This document shows positions 23,278-29,748 of a stretch of DNA of 29,748 nucleotides, piece after piece. Both the position numbers and the translations under genes were made by a program. The DNA is from Deltaproteobacteria bacterium (GTDB lineage: Bacteria; Desulfobacterota; Desulfobaccia; Desulfobaccales; 0-14-0-80-60-11): NCBI GenBank assembly GCA_023381945.1, contig JAMCQY010000205.1:1-29748 (forward strand), read 5' to 3'. The notes under the pieces were generated by a model, which was not told the DNA's origin, made no database searches, and saw only the letters and a list, made by a program, of their open reading frames with translations. Each line of letters begins with the position of its first letter. The first letter of the stretch is position 1.

Positions 23278-24309
23278 ATGATTAAAACCATAAAACTGGA
23301 AGATGCTGTAGGGACCGAACTGGCGCATGACATCACCGAGATTCGGCCGGGAGAATTCAAGGGTCCCGCCTTCCGCAAGGGCCACACCGTCTGCCAGGAA
23401 GATATCTGCCGCATGCAGCGCCTGGGGAAAAACCATCTCTACGTCATCGATCTCGAAGCAGATGAAATTCATGAGAACGAAGCCGCGGCCATTCTGGCCG
23501 AGGCCCTGGCCGGCGAGGGGGTAACCTGGGAGAATAATCCCCGGGAAGGGAAAATCAATCTCTATGCCGCTCAGGACGGCCTCCTCCAGGTGGACGTCCA
23601 AGCCCTGGCTGCCTATAACCTGGTGGATGAGGTCATGGGTGCCACCCTCCATAATCATACCATGGTGAAGCAGGGAGACCTCATCGGCGCCACCCGGGCC
23701 ATCCCTCTGATCATGAAGCGCGCCGCCATCGAGCGGGCCGCGAGCATTGCCCGTCAAAACGGCGCGATGCTGGCAGTACGCCCTCTGACACAGGCCAAGA
23801 CTGGCCTGATCATCACCGGCAACGAAGTCTATCACGGGCTGATCCAGGATCGGTTTGCGCCTATCCTCGCCGAGAAGCTGGAGCGCCTCGGGTCCGAGGT
23901 GGCTGCTCTTTCCTTCGCCCCGGATGATGCCGGGATGATCACTGCTTCCATTCGCGACCATCTCAGCCAGGGCTGCAACCTGCTACTGCTCTCCGGCGGA
24001 ATGAGTGTGGACCCGGACGATGTCACACGCCATGCCATCCGCGAGGCTGGGGCCACCGAAATGTATTACGGGTCCGCGGTCCTTCCCGGGGCCATGTTCC
24101 TGGTGGCTTATCTGGAAGAGACGCCTTTGCTGGGGGTGCCAGCCTGTGCCCTGCATCACCCGGTTACTGCCCTTGATCTAGTGCTGCCGCGCCTCCTGGC
24201 GGGAGAACATATCGGCAAGTTGGAGTTAGCCCTGCTGGGCCACGGCGGCCTCTGCCGGGACTGCCCCCAGTGTAGCTATCCGCATTGCCCTTTCGGGAAA
24301 GGCACTTGA
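23278..24309 (+). CDS. MoeA-like molybdopterin-binding protein
   Basis: A 343-residue protein starting at ATG 23278, with GAGGT 8 bases upstream; an in-frame start at 23233 overlaps the previous gene. The N-terminal SAF-like region IKTIKLEDAVGTELAHDITE and middle part lead to a MoCF-type molybdopterin-binding domain: TGLIITGNEVYHGLIQDRFA, LLLLSGGMSVDPDDVT and YGSAVLPGAMFLVAY. The SGGMSVDPDD segment is the MPT-binding loop. An unusual tail CRDCPQCSYPHCPFGKG carries four Cys, perhaps zinc or Fe-S. It probably acts in molybdenum insertion or cofactor delivery for the reductase, inside the same operon. Confidence 0.85.
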   Translation: MIKTIKLEDAVGTELAHDITEIRPGEFKGPAFRKGHTVCQEDICRMQRLGKNHLYVIDLEADEIHENEAAAILAEALAGEGVTWENNPREGKINLYAAQDGLLQVDVQALAAYNLVDEVMGATLHNHTMVKQGDLIGATRAIPLIMKRAAIERAASIARQNGAMLAVRPLTQAKTGLIITGNEVYHGLIQDRFAPILAEKLERLGSEVAALSFAPDDAGMITASIRDHLSQGCNLLLLSGGMSVDPDDVTRHAIREAGATEMYYGSAVLPGAMFLVAYLEETPLLGVPACALHHPVTALDLVLPRLLAGEHIGKLELALLGHGGLCRDCPQCSYPHCPFGKGT

Positions 24310-24312
24310 GCT

Positions 24313-25293
24313 ATGCCAGCATCTATGCCCCGGAGAATCAATTACTTGCGGATGTCCATCACGGACCGCTGCAATCTCCGTTGCGGCTATTGCACTTATT
24401 GGCAGAAATTTGAACGGTTGTCACCCGGAGAGATCCTCAGCTATGAGGAGTTGTTGCGGCTTGCTGCGGTGGCGGCGAGGATTGGCATCCGCAAAATCAG
24501 GATCACCGGGGGCGAGCCCCTGGTGCGCCGGGGAGTGGTGGATTTTATTAAAGGCCTGCATCGGGTTCCCGGCCTGGACGAAGTCTGCCTCACCACCAAC
24601 GGGGTGCTGCTGCCGGAACTGGCCCCGGCCCTTTATGAGGCGGGTTTACGCCACCTCAATATCAGCCTGGACACCTTACGACGGGAGCGCTATCTGGAAA
24701 TCACCGGCCGGGATAATTGGCAGGAAGTCATGGCTGGCCTGGAAATGGCCCTCAGCCTGGGGTTTCAGCCCTTAAAGATCAACTGCGTGGTCCTCAAAGG
24801 CATCAACGACGATGAATTAATGGACCTGGCGCTGCTGACCCAGTATCATCCGGTGCAGGTGCGATTCATAGAACTCATGCCCACCGTCTCGCAGGATTGG
24901 TGGGAACGGCATTATTTTCCCACGAGCGCGGTGCTCCGGCAGCTGGCAGGGTTAGGCCGGCTATCGCCGGTCATCCCAGCGGCCACCGCCGGCCCGGCCC
25001 GGGTCTTCCGGGCTCCAGGTTTTCAAGGGGAACTGGGCTTCATCAGCCCTATGAGCAACCATCATTGCAGCTCATGCAACCGCCTACGTCTCACTACCGC
25101 GGGGCAATTACGCCCTTGCCTGTTAAGGTCCATGGAATTTGATTTTAAGGCCTCACTACGCCAGGGTGTTTCAGATTTTCTTCTGGGTTTCCTATTCAAA
25201 GAAGCTATCCGATTAAAACAAAAAAAAGAGTACTCTTTGCCAATTTCCAGGGCCGTCTACAATGATTTTTCTATGGTTAGTATCGGCGGCTAA
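24313..25293 (+). CDS. moaA: GTP 3',8-cyclase MoaA
   Basis: Radical-SAM enzyme converting GTP to the precursor of cyclic pyranopterin monophosphate, first step of molybdopterin synthesis. Length 326 residues. The N-terminal cluster CNLRCGYC begins at about residue 17 (SITDRCNLRCGYCTYW); KIRITGGEPLVRRG binds SAM; the C-terminal cluster is CSSCNRLRLTTAGQLRPCL. The protein ends in SIGG, the double-Gly tail that is needed for catalysis in MoaA, so the gene looks complete. It starts 3 bases after the MoeA-like gene. A duplicate of the chromosomal pathway on the island would make the module less host-dependent. Confidence 0.93.
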   Translation: MPASMPRRINYLRMSITDRCNLRCGYCTYWQKFERLSPGEILSYEELLRLAAVAARIGIRKIRITGGEPLVRRGVVDFIKGLHRVPGLDEVCLTTNGVLLPELAPALYEAGLRHLNISLDTLRRERYLEITGRDNWQEVMAGLEMALSLGFQPLKINCVVLKGINDDELMDLALLTQYHPVQVRFIELMPTVSQDWWERHYFPTSAVLRQLAGLGRLSPVIPAATAGPARVFRAPGFQGELGFISPMSNHHCSSCNRLRLTTAGQLRPCLLRSMEFDFKASLRQGVSDFLLGFLFKEAIRLKQKKEYSLPISRAVYNDFSMVSIGG

Positions 25294-25741
25294 TCTCCCA
25301 GGAAGAAATCCCCCCATAAAAGCTTTGAATAACATGGTCCCGGTGAAGTTAGGTCAGACAGTGGTCAGCGCACTGAAAAAGTGGAAGCTGGCCTGCCCCA
25401 GGAATGAGCTTGACCTGGTTTTCCCTAATGAGGCCGGGCAGCCTATCAATTACAGCAATCTGGTGCAGCGCTACTTCTTCCCAGCCTTAGAATTGGCGGG
25501 CTTGCCCAGGATCAGGTTTCACGACTTGAGGCACACGTATGCGAGCCTGCTAATTGACCAGGGTGAAAATATAAAATACATCCAAACCCAAATGGGCCAC
25601 TCAAACCCTACCGTTACCTTGACTGTCTATGCCCACCTTATGAAGCCTGCCAATCAAGAAGCCGCCTGCCGGTTGGAAAATGTCATCTTTGGGAAGAATG
25701 GTAGCAAGAAAGAGAAAAAGGGTCACGGTCATGAACCGTAA
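25262..25741 (+). pseudogene. int: Tyrosine recombinase (integrase) C-terminal remnant
   Basis: A 159-codon frame carrying only the C-terminal catalytic part of a phage-type integrase. Visible: FHDLRHTYASLL (His-x-x-Arg box), MGHSNPTVTLTVYAHL with the second His region and the nucleophilic Tyr. The first catalytic Arg and the whole arm- and core-binding N-terminus are missing. Recognisable homology begins near 25320 (VPVKLGQTVVSALKKWK). Upstream the frame overlaps the end of moaA and is unlike an integrase. It ends within the terminator hairpin beside the right att repeat, the normal place for an element integrase. It is almost certainly inactive. Confidence 0.85.
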
Positions 25742-25744
25742 CCC
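25715..25744 (-). terminator. Terminator of tRNA-Val, embedded in integrase 3' end
   Basis: Minus strand stem GGGTTACGGT / ACCGTGACCC with a 5-base loop and one G-T pair, followed by TTTTTCTC. It corresponds to the left-junction terminator with changed loop and one stem base. The integrase remnant reads through it on the plus strand, encoding its last residues (KKEKKGHGHEP). Confidence 0.75.
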
Positions 25745-25794
25745 CTTGATTTTCATGGTAGGCGGTACTGGATTTGAACCAGTGACTTCCACCG
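25735..25794. repeat. attR: right 60-bp direct repeat inside tRNA-Val
   Basis: The counterpart of 3915-3974 (59 of 60 identical). It runs from the second arm of the terminator hairpin through the CCA end, acceptor 3' strand, T-arm and variable loop to the anticodon-stem 3' strand. The tRNA 5' half continues to the right, so the chromosomal side is 25795 onward. Confidence 0.9.
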
Positions 25795-25830
25795 TGTGAG
25801 GATGGCACTCTTCCGCTGAGTTAACCGCCC
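25756..25830 (-). tRNA. tRNA-Val (anticodon CAC)
   Basis: A full 75-nt cloverleaf, CCA encoded. Acceptor stem GGGCGGT / ACCGCCT, D-arm ACTC / GAGT with loop AGCGGAA, anticodon stem CCATC / GGTGG around loop CTCACAC (anticodon CAC), variable loop AAGTC and T-arm ACTGG-TTCAAAT-CCAGT. The first acceptor pair is G-T. The 3' half comes from the integrated element; the left-junction fragment has AGGTC as variable loop instead. Confidence 0.95.
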
Positions 25831-25849
25831 GTGCTGACTTTCGTTTAAC

Positions 25850-25877
25850 TTTATATCAAAAAAACCCTGTTTGACAA
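25850..25877 (-). promoter_or_regulatory. Promoter of tRNA-Val
   Basis: Minus strand TTGTCA (25877-25872), a 16-base spacer and TATAAA (25855-25850). The start point would fall about 13 bases before the tRNA 5' end at 25830, a usual distance for a tRNA leader. Confidence 0.6.
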
Positions 25878-25906
25878 GTCCTCGAATCAGAATTTGTCTA
25901 ATGGAA

Positions 25907-26191
25907 TTATGGTTGGGCTCCGCCTCTTTGGGCGCGCACGTATTCGCAGGCTTGGCGGACTTCCCCCTTAAATTGCTCCAGGTCAAACTGCAAGCCGTTG
26001 AGGTAGGTGCTCCAACCCAGGCTGGATTTGATAAGCTCCCGGTATTTATTGGGGATTGGTCCCGCCTCAAACTGCACTCGTTTAAATAGCTGCCATTCCA
26101 TCTCCAGAGATGCATCCGGAATAGCTTTGAAAAAAGCTGGGACCACTCCGAACATCTCTTCGATCTGCTGATAAATCTGGGATCGCTCCAT
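25907..26191 (-). pseudogene. CMD-like protein, apparent internal deletion
   Basis: A 94-residue frame starting at 26191 with AGGAGG 9 bases upstream. The N-terminus IEEMFGVVPAFFKAIPDASL and FEAGPIPNKYRELI look like the start of an AhpD/CMD-family protein; the C-terminus GWSTYLNGLQFDLEQFKGEV looks like the end of one. The central helix that carries the catalytic Cys or His residues is missing between RELI and KSSLGWST, so about 40-50 residues seem to have been lost in frame. The comparison is from memory of family members. If such short forms are common, it is simply a small hypothetical protein. Confidence 0.6.
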
Positions 26192-26262
26192 GACGCTTTC
26201 CTCCTGGGTTCCGGCAGAGTGGCTCGGGCCGGAAGCTCTTCTCATGGTGAAGCCTTTTACCC

Positions 26263-26937
26263 TTAAAGTAGGGTAATAATCTCTGCTTTCAAGTTCTGTC
26301 GGATAATTTCTCCGGCCAGGTCCACCACCGGGTCGTGGGCGTCGATCAAGGCGGTGTCGCTGGTGGCGATGGGGCCGGGAAAAACTTGTAATTCGTGCTC
26401 GGGCACCGGCACCGCGGCGGCCGTGAGATTAAGGCTTCGAGCGGCGGCCAAGCCGGCGGTGCGGCGGGCCAATTCACCGCTCAGGCTCATGGGGGCGTCA
26501 TAAAAGACGGCCACGGGGCCGGCCCAGGCTTGTTCGATCAGATAATCCAGCAGCAGGGCCAGGACCCGGTCGGTCGCCGGAGAGGGTTTGAAGCTGCGGG
26601 AGACCTGGCCTACGTCCCGAAGGAAGCCGTCGTCTGCGGCCACCAGTGGGAGATTTTGTAAGGCGCATTCCAGAGTGATCAGAACATTATGGCCGTCGAT
26701 GCCCAAAGGACGGCCGGCCACATCCTTCAGTTGATGAAGCCTGGTCCGGCGGTCCGCAGCTATGGTGGGCGCGAAGACCCCCCGGTGCAGGAGTTGGCGG
26801 CTCATGCGGGTAAGATTATAGCGGTTGCCCACCAGGGCCAGGGCCGCGGCGCGAGGGTAATCCCGGGCCAGAAGGTAGCGGAAATCCGCGGCGGCCGCTC
26901 GCAAGATGGCCGAATCGAGTGGGCAGGCCTGCTTCAT
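26263..26937 (-). CDS. DUF434/DUF5616-type conserved protein
   Basis: A 224-residue cytosolic protein. The N-terminal ~60 residues (LRAAAADFRYLLARDYPRAA, ALALVGNRYNLTRMSRQLLH, RGVF) match the DUF434 pattern. The rest contains IDGHNVLITLECALQNLPLV, ADDGFLRDVGQVSR and AGPVAVFYDAPMSLSGELAR, with acidic residues that recall a PIN- or NYN-like nuclease fold (IDGHN, DDGFLRD, YDAPMS), a guess. Its start overlaps the stop of the HNH gene by 4 bases, so the two are coupled. No experimentally known role. Confidence 0.78.
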   Translation of the reverse strand: MKQACPLDSAILRAAAADFRYLLARDYPRAAALALVGNRYNLTRMSRQLLHRGVFAPTIAADRRTRLHQLKDVAGRPLGIDGHNVLITLECALQNLPLVAADDGFLRDVGQVSRSFKPSPATDRVLALLLDYLIEQAWAGPVAVFYDAPMSLSGELARRTAGLAAARSLNLTAAAVPVPEHELQVFPGPIATSDTALIDAHDPVVDLAGEIIRQNLKAEIITLL

Positions 26938-27173
26938 TTTTTCTGGTTGAGATAATCTCCCAGCAGTTGCCGGCTGTGCTCATCGTCGTGACAGTAAATG
27001 CAGAGATTTTCCCAGTTGGAGCCGTCGGCGGGGTTGTTTTGGGGATTGCCGTCCTTGTGGTGCACCGTCAGGAGACGGCGATTCTTTCCGGTGAATTCCC
27101 GGCCGCACTTGGCGCAGATTAACCCGTGGATCTTGAGAGAACGCTCCCGGTAACCCTCGGCTGAAGATTTCAT
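26934..27173 (-). CDS. Small HNH nuclease, YajD type
   Basis: A 79-residue protein. It has a zinc knuckle CAKCGREF, the catalytic LTVHHKDGNPQNNPADGSNW with the HH and the Asn-rich loop, and NLCIYCHDDEHSRQL with the second CxxC and the final His. This is the complete minimal HNH fold of the YajD family. Coupled to the DUF434 gene through a 4-base overlap. Target unknown. Confidence 0.9.
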   Translation of the reverse strand: MKSSAEGYRERSLKIHGLICAKCGREFTGKNRRLLTVHHKDGNPQNNPADGSNWENLCIYCHDDEHSRQLLGDYLNQKK

Positions 27174-27194
27174 CAGATTTCCTTAAGAGATTTT

Positions 27195-27240
27195 AGTGGC
27201 GGTTCTCAAAACTGTACAGGCTGGAAGCCTGCGCCACCAC
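27195..27240. repeat. Dispersed palindromic repeat, copy 2
   Basis: Contains GTGGCGGTTCT and ACAGGCTGGAAGCCTG followed by CGCCACCA. This aligns with the reverse complement of 951-1004 over about 45 bases, with small indels. It lies between the HNH gene and the PEP/pyruvate-binding gene. No copy was noticed inside the island. Confidence 0.65.
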
Positions 27241-27241
27241 G

Positions 27242-29748
27242 TCAGGCCCCGCCGGAGGTGGCATTTCCCAGCGCGCTCAGATCGAGGCTATAATTCCCTG
27301 CCAGAAAGTTCTTGGCCACCAATTCGACGCTGGCCTCGCTCACCATGAGCATGTCCATCTGCCGGGTGAACTGCAGCAGGCGGCCCAGTAGGTCCAGTTT
27401 CCCCTCCAAGACCACGGCTTCGTATTTCTGCAAGCGGGCGTCTACCCGGTCTGCCTTGACATCCACGGTAAAGTCCAGGCCCAGGAGGGCCAGGGCGATG
27501 GCCCGGACCCGGCGGTTGCGCCGCAGGTCGTCCGCCGCCCCGCCCTTGAAGGAAAAGGTGACATAGTTCTTATTCACTGTCCGGCCGACATAGGCGTCGA
27601 GGACACTGTAATGGTAGCCCACCCGGGAGGAGAAATTGAGGTACTTGTCGGAGATGATGGCATAGCTTCGGTCCCCGAACCGCTCTTCGATATCCGGGGG
27701 CCTCATGAGCTGTTCCCGCATCACCGAGAGCAGGCCCGAAAGCTGGATGGGGCGCGGTTCCCGGGCTCGCAAATCCGGGTGCAGCATCCCCTTTAATAAG
27801 GCCCGCAAAGGCGCCGAGGCAATCTGGTCCGGCGTCACCCGGTGGAGTTCGGCTGCCTCCGGGGTGAGGCCGCCGTCTAGGTCGATAAGATAAAGATCCA
27901 AGGGGATGGGGGCCTCCAGCTTGATGGCCCCGCCGCCCTTTTCCGCCACCAGATCGCTGATCTGAAACATTTCAGTGTAGGAGAGTTCATGTACCAGGCG
28001 GCCCAGATCGTGCAGTGAGCGGCAATGCTCCGGATCAAAATCCGGTGACCGGGGAGCCACCAGCCGCAGGGGCACGATGTGCTCCGCCACCTGTTTCAAG
28101 ATTTGATAGACCGGGGTGTCCTGCATATGAGACTCCCGGGTTCTCCGCAAGGCCAGCAGTTCCGGCACCATCCCCTGATACACCCTGCCGGAGTAGGCAT
28201 CCACCGTGATTTCCATGCCCGGGGTAATGACCTCGGTCGCCACCCTGGTATCCAGCAGAGTGGGTACCCCGAACTCCCGGGCCAAGGAGGCCATGTGGCC
28301 GGAAATGCTGCCGAAGTCCGCGATAATGGCCTGGGCCTTGGGCATGGCCACCACAAATTTGGGAGAAGAATGCCTGGCCACCAGCACCGCACCGCCGGGC
28401 ACCTGCACCAGGTCCTTATCCTCCCGGATCAGAAAGGCGGTCCCGAAGCCAACACCAGGGGCGGCAATGGCCCCCTGGTCCAACAATAACGGGAAGCCGT
28501 GCACCGGCGCCGGAGCCGCGGCGAGACCACGGTCCGCCGGGGCCTGCAATCGTAAGGGCCGGCTTTGTAGCACCAGGAGGCGGCCTTGCCGGTCCAGGGC
28601 CCATTCCATGTCCTGGGGACCCCGATAATGCTCTGCCAATTTCAGGGCGTAACCGGCTAGAGTCCTGACCTGCTCCGGGGACAGACAGGGTTTATCTCGA
28701 AGCTCCGGCTCCACCGGGATTTCCATGAGACCCCCCTCAGGGTTGCTCACCAGTTGGACGTGTTTATGGGAAATCTCGGTCTTGAGGATGGTCAAGGCTT
28801 CATCTTTGGCTATCTGGTAGGTATCCGGCGTGATGACCCCCTCCACGACATAAGGCCCCAGGCCCCAGACTGCGGAGATCAAGATCTGATCCTCCAGGAC
28901 ATTGAAGGGGTGGCGGGAATACATCACCCCGCTGGCGTAAGCTTCCACCATCTCCAGACAGGTCACACTCATGGCGGTATCTTCCCCCCTGATCCCTTTG
29001 TTAATGCGATAGGAGATGGCCCGGGGGCTGTAGAGACTCGCCACGACCTCTTTATAGGCGCTGAGGAGCTGATCCGCCGGGACATTCAAGAGGCTGAGAT
29101 ATTGGCCGGCAAAAGAGAGATCGCTGTCCTCGCCGATGGCGCTGGAGCGCATGGAGACCCGCCTGGATTCCCGTCCAGCCGCGGGCCAGCCGGCGGCCAT
29201 GATGCGGTAGGCGGCGAAAATTGCGCTTTCCAGCTCCGGGGGCACCTCGGCCGCCAGGATTAATTGCTGAATGTCATCGCTTACCCTTTTATATGACGGC
29301 GGATCCTGGGGATCCAGTTCCATCTTGCGCTTGTTGATTTCGTCCTCAAGGTCATTGTGAGCCAGGAAGACCTCGAAGGCCTTGGTGGTGATGGCGAAGC
29401 CCGCGGGGATGGGGAGGCCGGCCCGATTCAGCACTTCTCCCAGGTTGGCGCTCTTGCCCCCCACCCAATCGACCATGTCTTTATTAACCGCGGTCAGGGG
29501 CAGAACCAGTTCTTTCACCTGAATTTCTTTCTTTTTCCCCAACTGGCTTTTAATCCTGGCATTGATCACGTCCAGCACCGGGTAGAGAACCGGATATTTG
29601 TGGCCCGAAAGGACATCCAGACTCTTGATCATGCGGAAGGTGTGAAAGGCGGCCTGGGCCGCCTGGGAGCGCACGTAGGCCATGCCGAATACCTGGCGGC
29701 CCTGAAGTTTTTCTTCCAGGTCGGCCATAATGTTCAGCAACTGGCTGT
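27242..29748 (-). CDS. PEP/pyruvate-binding (PPDK/PPS-like) protein, 5' end outside window
   Basis: At least 835 codons; the frame is open to the window edge, and a TTG at 29740 is a poor start, so the N-terminus is probably missing. After an N-terminal helical region comes the ATP-grasp domain of pyruvate phosphate dikinases and PEP synthases: VDWVGGKSANLGEVLNRAGL, SRRVSMRSSAIGEDSDLSFA, VMYSRHPF, QDMEWALDRQGRLLVLQSRP. The phosphohistidine domain has ISGHMASLAREFGVP with the catalytic His. The typical PEP/pyruvate-binding TIM barrel is absent; the last ~250 residues are a different region. This fits the shorter PEP/pyruvate-binding proteins of Desulfobacterota, whose substrate is unknown. Confidence 0.85.
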   Translation of the reverse strand, partial: SQLLNIMADLEEKLQGRQVFGMAYVRSQAAQAAFHTFRMIKSLDVLSGHKYPVLYPVLDVINARIKSQLGKKKEIQVKELVLPLTAVNKDMVDWVGGKSANLGEVLNRAGLPIPAGFAITTKAFEVFLAHNDLEDEINKRKMELDPQDPPSYKRVSDDIQQLILAAEVPPELESAIFAAYRIMAAGWPAAGRESRRVSMRSSAIGEDSDLSFAGQYLSLLNVPADQLLSAYKEVVASLYSPRAISYRINKGIRGEDTAMSVTCLEMVEAYASGVMYSRHPFNVLEDQILISAVWGLGPYVVEGVITPDTYQIAKDEALTILKTEISHKHVQLVSNPEGGLMEIPVEPELRDKPCLSPEQVRTLAGYALKLAEHYRGPQDMEWALDRQGRLLVLQSRPLRLQAPADRGLAAAPAPVHGFPLLLDQGAIAAPGVGFGTAFLIREDKDLVQVPGGAVLVARHSSPKFVVAMPKAQAIIADFGSISGHMASLAREFGVPTLLDTRVATEVITPGMEITVDAYSGRVYQGMVPELLALRRTRESHMQDTPVYQILKQVAEHIVPLRLVAPRSPDFDPEHCRSLHDLGRLVHELSYTEMFQISDLVAEKGGGAIKLEAPIPLDLYLIDLDGGLTPEAAELHRVTPDQIASAPLRALLKGMLHPDLRAREPRPIQLSGLLSVMREQLMRPPDIEERFGDRSYAIISDKYLNFSSRVGYHYSVLDAYVGRTVNKNYVTFSFKGGAADDLRRNRRVRAIALALLGLDFTVDVKADRVDARLQKYEAVVLEGKLDLLGRLLQFTRQMDMLMVSEASVELVAKNFLAGNYSLDLSALGNATSGGA

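Larger units (their letters stand above)
3915..25794. mobile_element. tRNA-Val-integrated genomic island (arsenic + respiratory module)
   Basis: The two 60-bp repeats are 21,820 bp apart. The right one completes a functional tRNA-Val, the left one is a bare 3' tRNA fragment, and a tyrosine recombinase remnant abuts the right repeat. This is the classic geometry of a tyrosine-integrase element inserted at a tRNA 3' end. All arsenic genes and the reductase module lie inside; ordinary chromosomal genes lie outside. The truncated integrase, and the absence of any visible relaxase, excisionase or phage structural gene, suggest a decayed or non-autonomous island. Confidence 0.85.

Noticed and set aside
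23146..23961. Minus-strand open frame of 271 codons
   Set aside because: Antisense shadow of the FmdE- and MoeA-like genes; no family resemblance.
25753..26115. Minus-strand frame of 120 codons spanning the tRNA-Val gene
   Set aside because: It overlaps the whole tRNA and the CMD-like frame; composition and position indicate a shadow.
1..29748. CRISPR array, rRNA, transposase or insertion sequence
   Set aside because: No regularly spaced repeats, rRNA segments or transposase motifs were seen in any part of the window.

Overview
The window looks like chromosome of an anaerobic, GC-rich Gram-negative bacterium, most likely a sulfate-reducing or syntrophic Desulfobacterota (deltaproteobacterial) lineage. 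The reasons are an FmdE-family protein, a CO-dehydrogenase-type Fe-S domain, a Tat-exported molybdoenzyme with an NrfD anchor, PEP/pyruvate-binding kinase-like proteins and short palindromic dispersed repeats. The taxonomic call is inference; there is no rRNA or marker gene to fix it.

Layout. (1) 1-3.9 kb is chromosomal flank: a 3'-truncated homoserine dehydrogenase, an LL-DAP/alanine-type aminotransferase, a small carboxymuconolactone-decarboxylase (CMD) protein and an outer-membrane barrel protein. (2) 3915-25794 is a ~21.8 kb genomic island bounded by a 60-bp direct repeat with one mismatch. The right copy is the 3' part of an intact tRNA-Val(CAC) gene; the left copy is the duplicated 3' end of that tRNA plus its terminator. 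A tyrosine integrase remnant sits against the right copy, so this is a tRNA-integrated element that has probably lost mobility. (3) 25.8-29.7 kb is the other flank: a CMD-like gene with an apparent internal deletion, a DUF434-type protein, an HNH nuclease and a PEP/pyruvate-binding kinase-like protein that runs off the window.

The island has two halves with divergent transcription. The left half (minus strand, 13.1 to 4.0 kb) is an arsenic block: CMD protein, ECF sigma factor, DGC-domain protein, OsmC-like protein, ArsR, Acr3, a tandem UspA, two exported thioredoxin-like proteins, a CcdA/DsbD-like membrane protein, a COG0701 (ArsP-like) permease, ArsM, a small cytosolic thioredoxin-fold protein, thioredoxin-type ArsC and an Fe-S protein. 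Together these would reduce arsenate, pump out arsenite, methylate it and possibly export the methylated species. The operon ends at the left junction, where the tRNA-Val terminator probably stops it.

The right half (plus strand, 13.3 to 25.3 kb) is a respiratory module. A PhnD-like lipoprotein overlaps the gene for a membrane-bound sigma-54 activator (periplasmic region, HAMP, GAF-like, AAA+, Fis HTH) with no kinase and no receiver domain. A 320-bp intergenic region with TCGGAC-type palindromes and a -24/-12 promoter follows. Then come a stand-alone receiver domain, a B-C-A reductase operon of the tetrathionate/selenate reductase type (TtrBCA/SrdBCA order and size), and three cofactor genes (FmdE-like, MoeA-like, MoaA). 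I read this as a portable sense-activate-respire unit in which the usual periplasmic binding protein + histidine kinase + response regulator chain is shortened to two proteins. The substrate (tetrathionate, selenate, arsenate or another oxyanion) cannot be settled from sequence alone.
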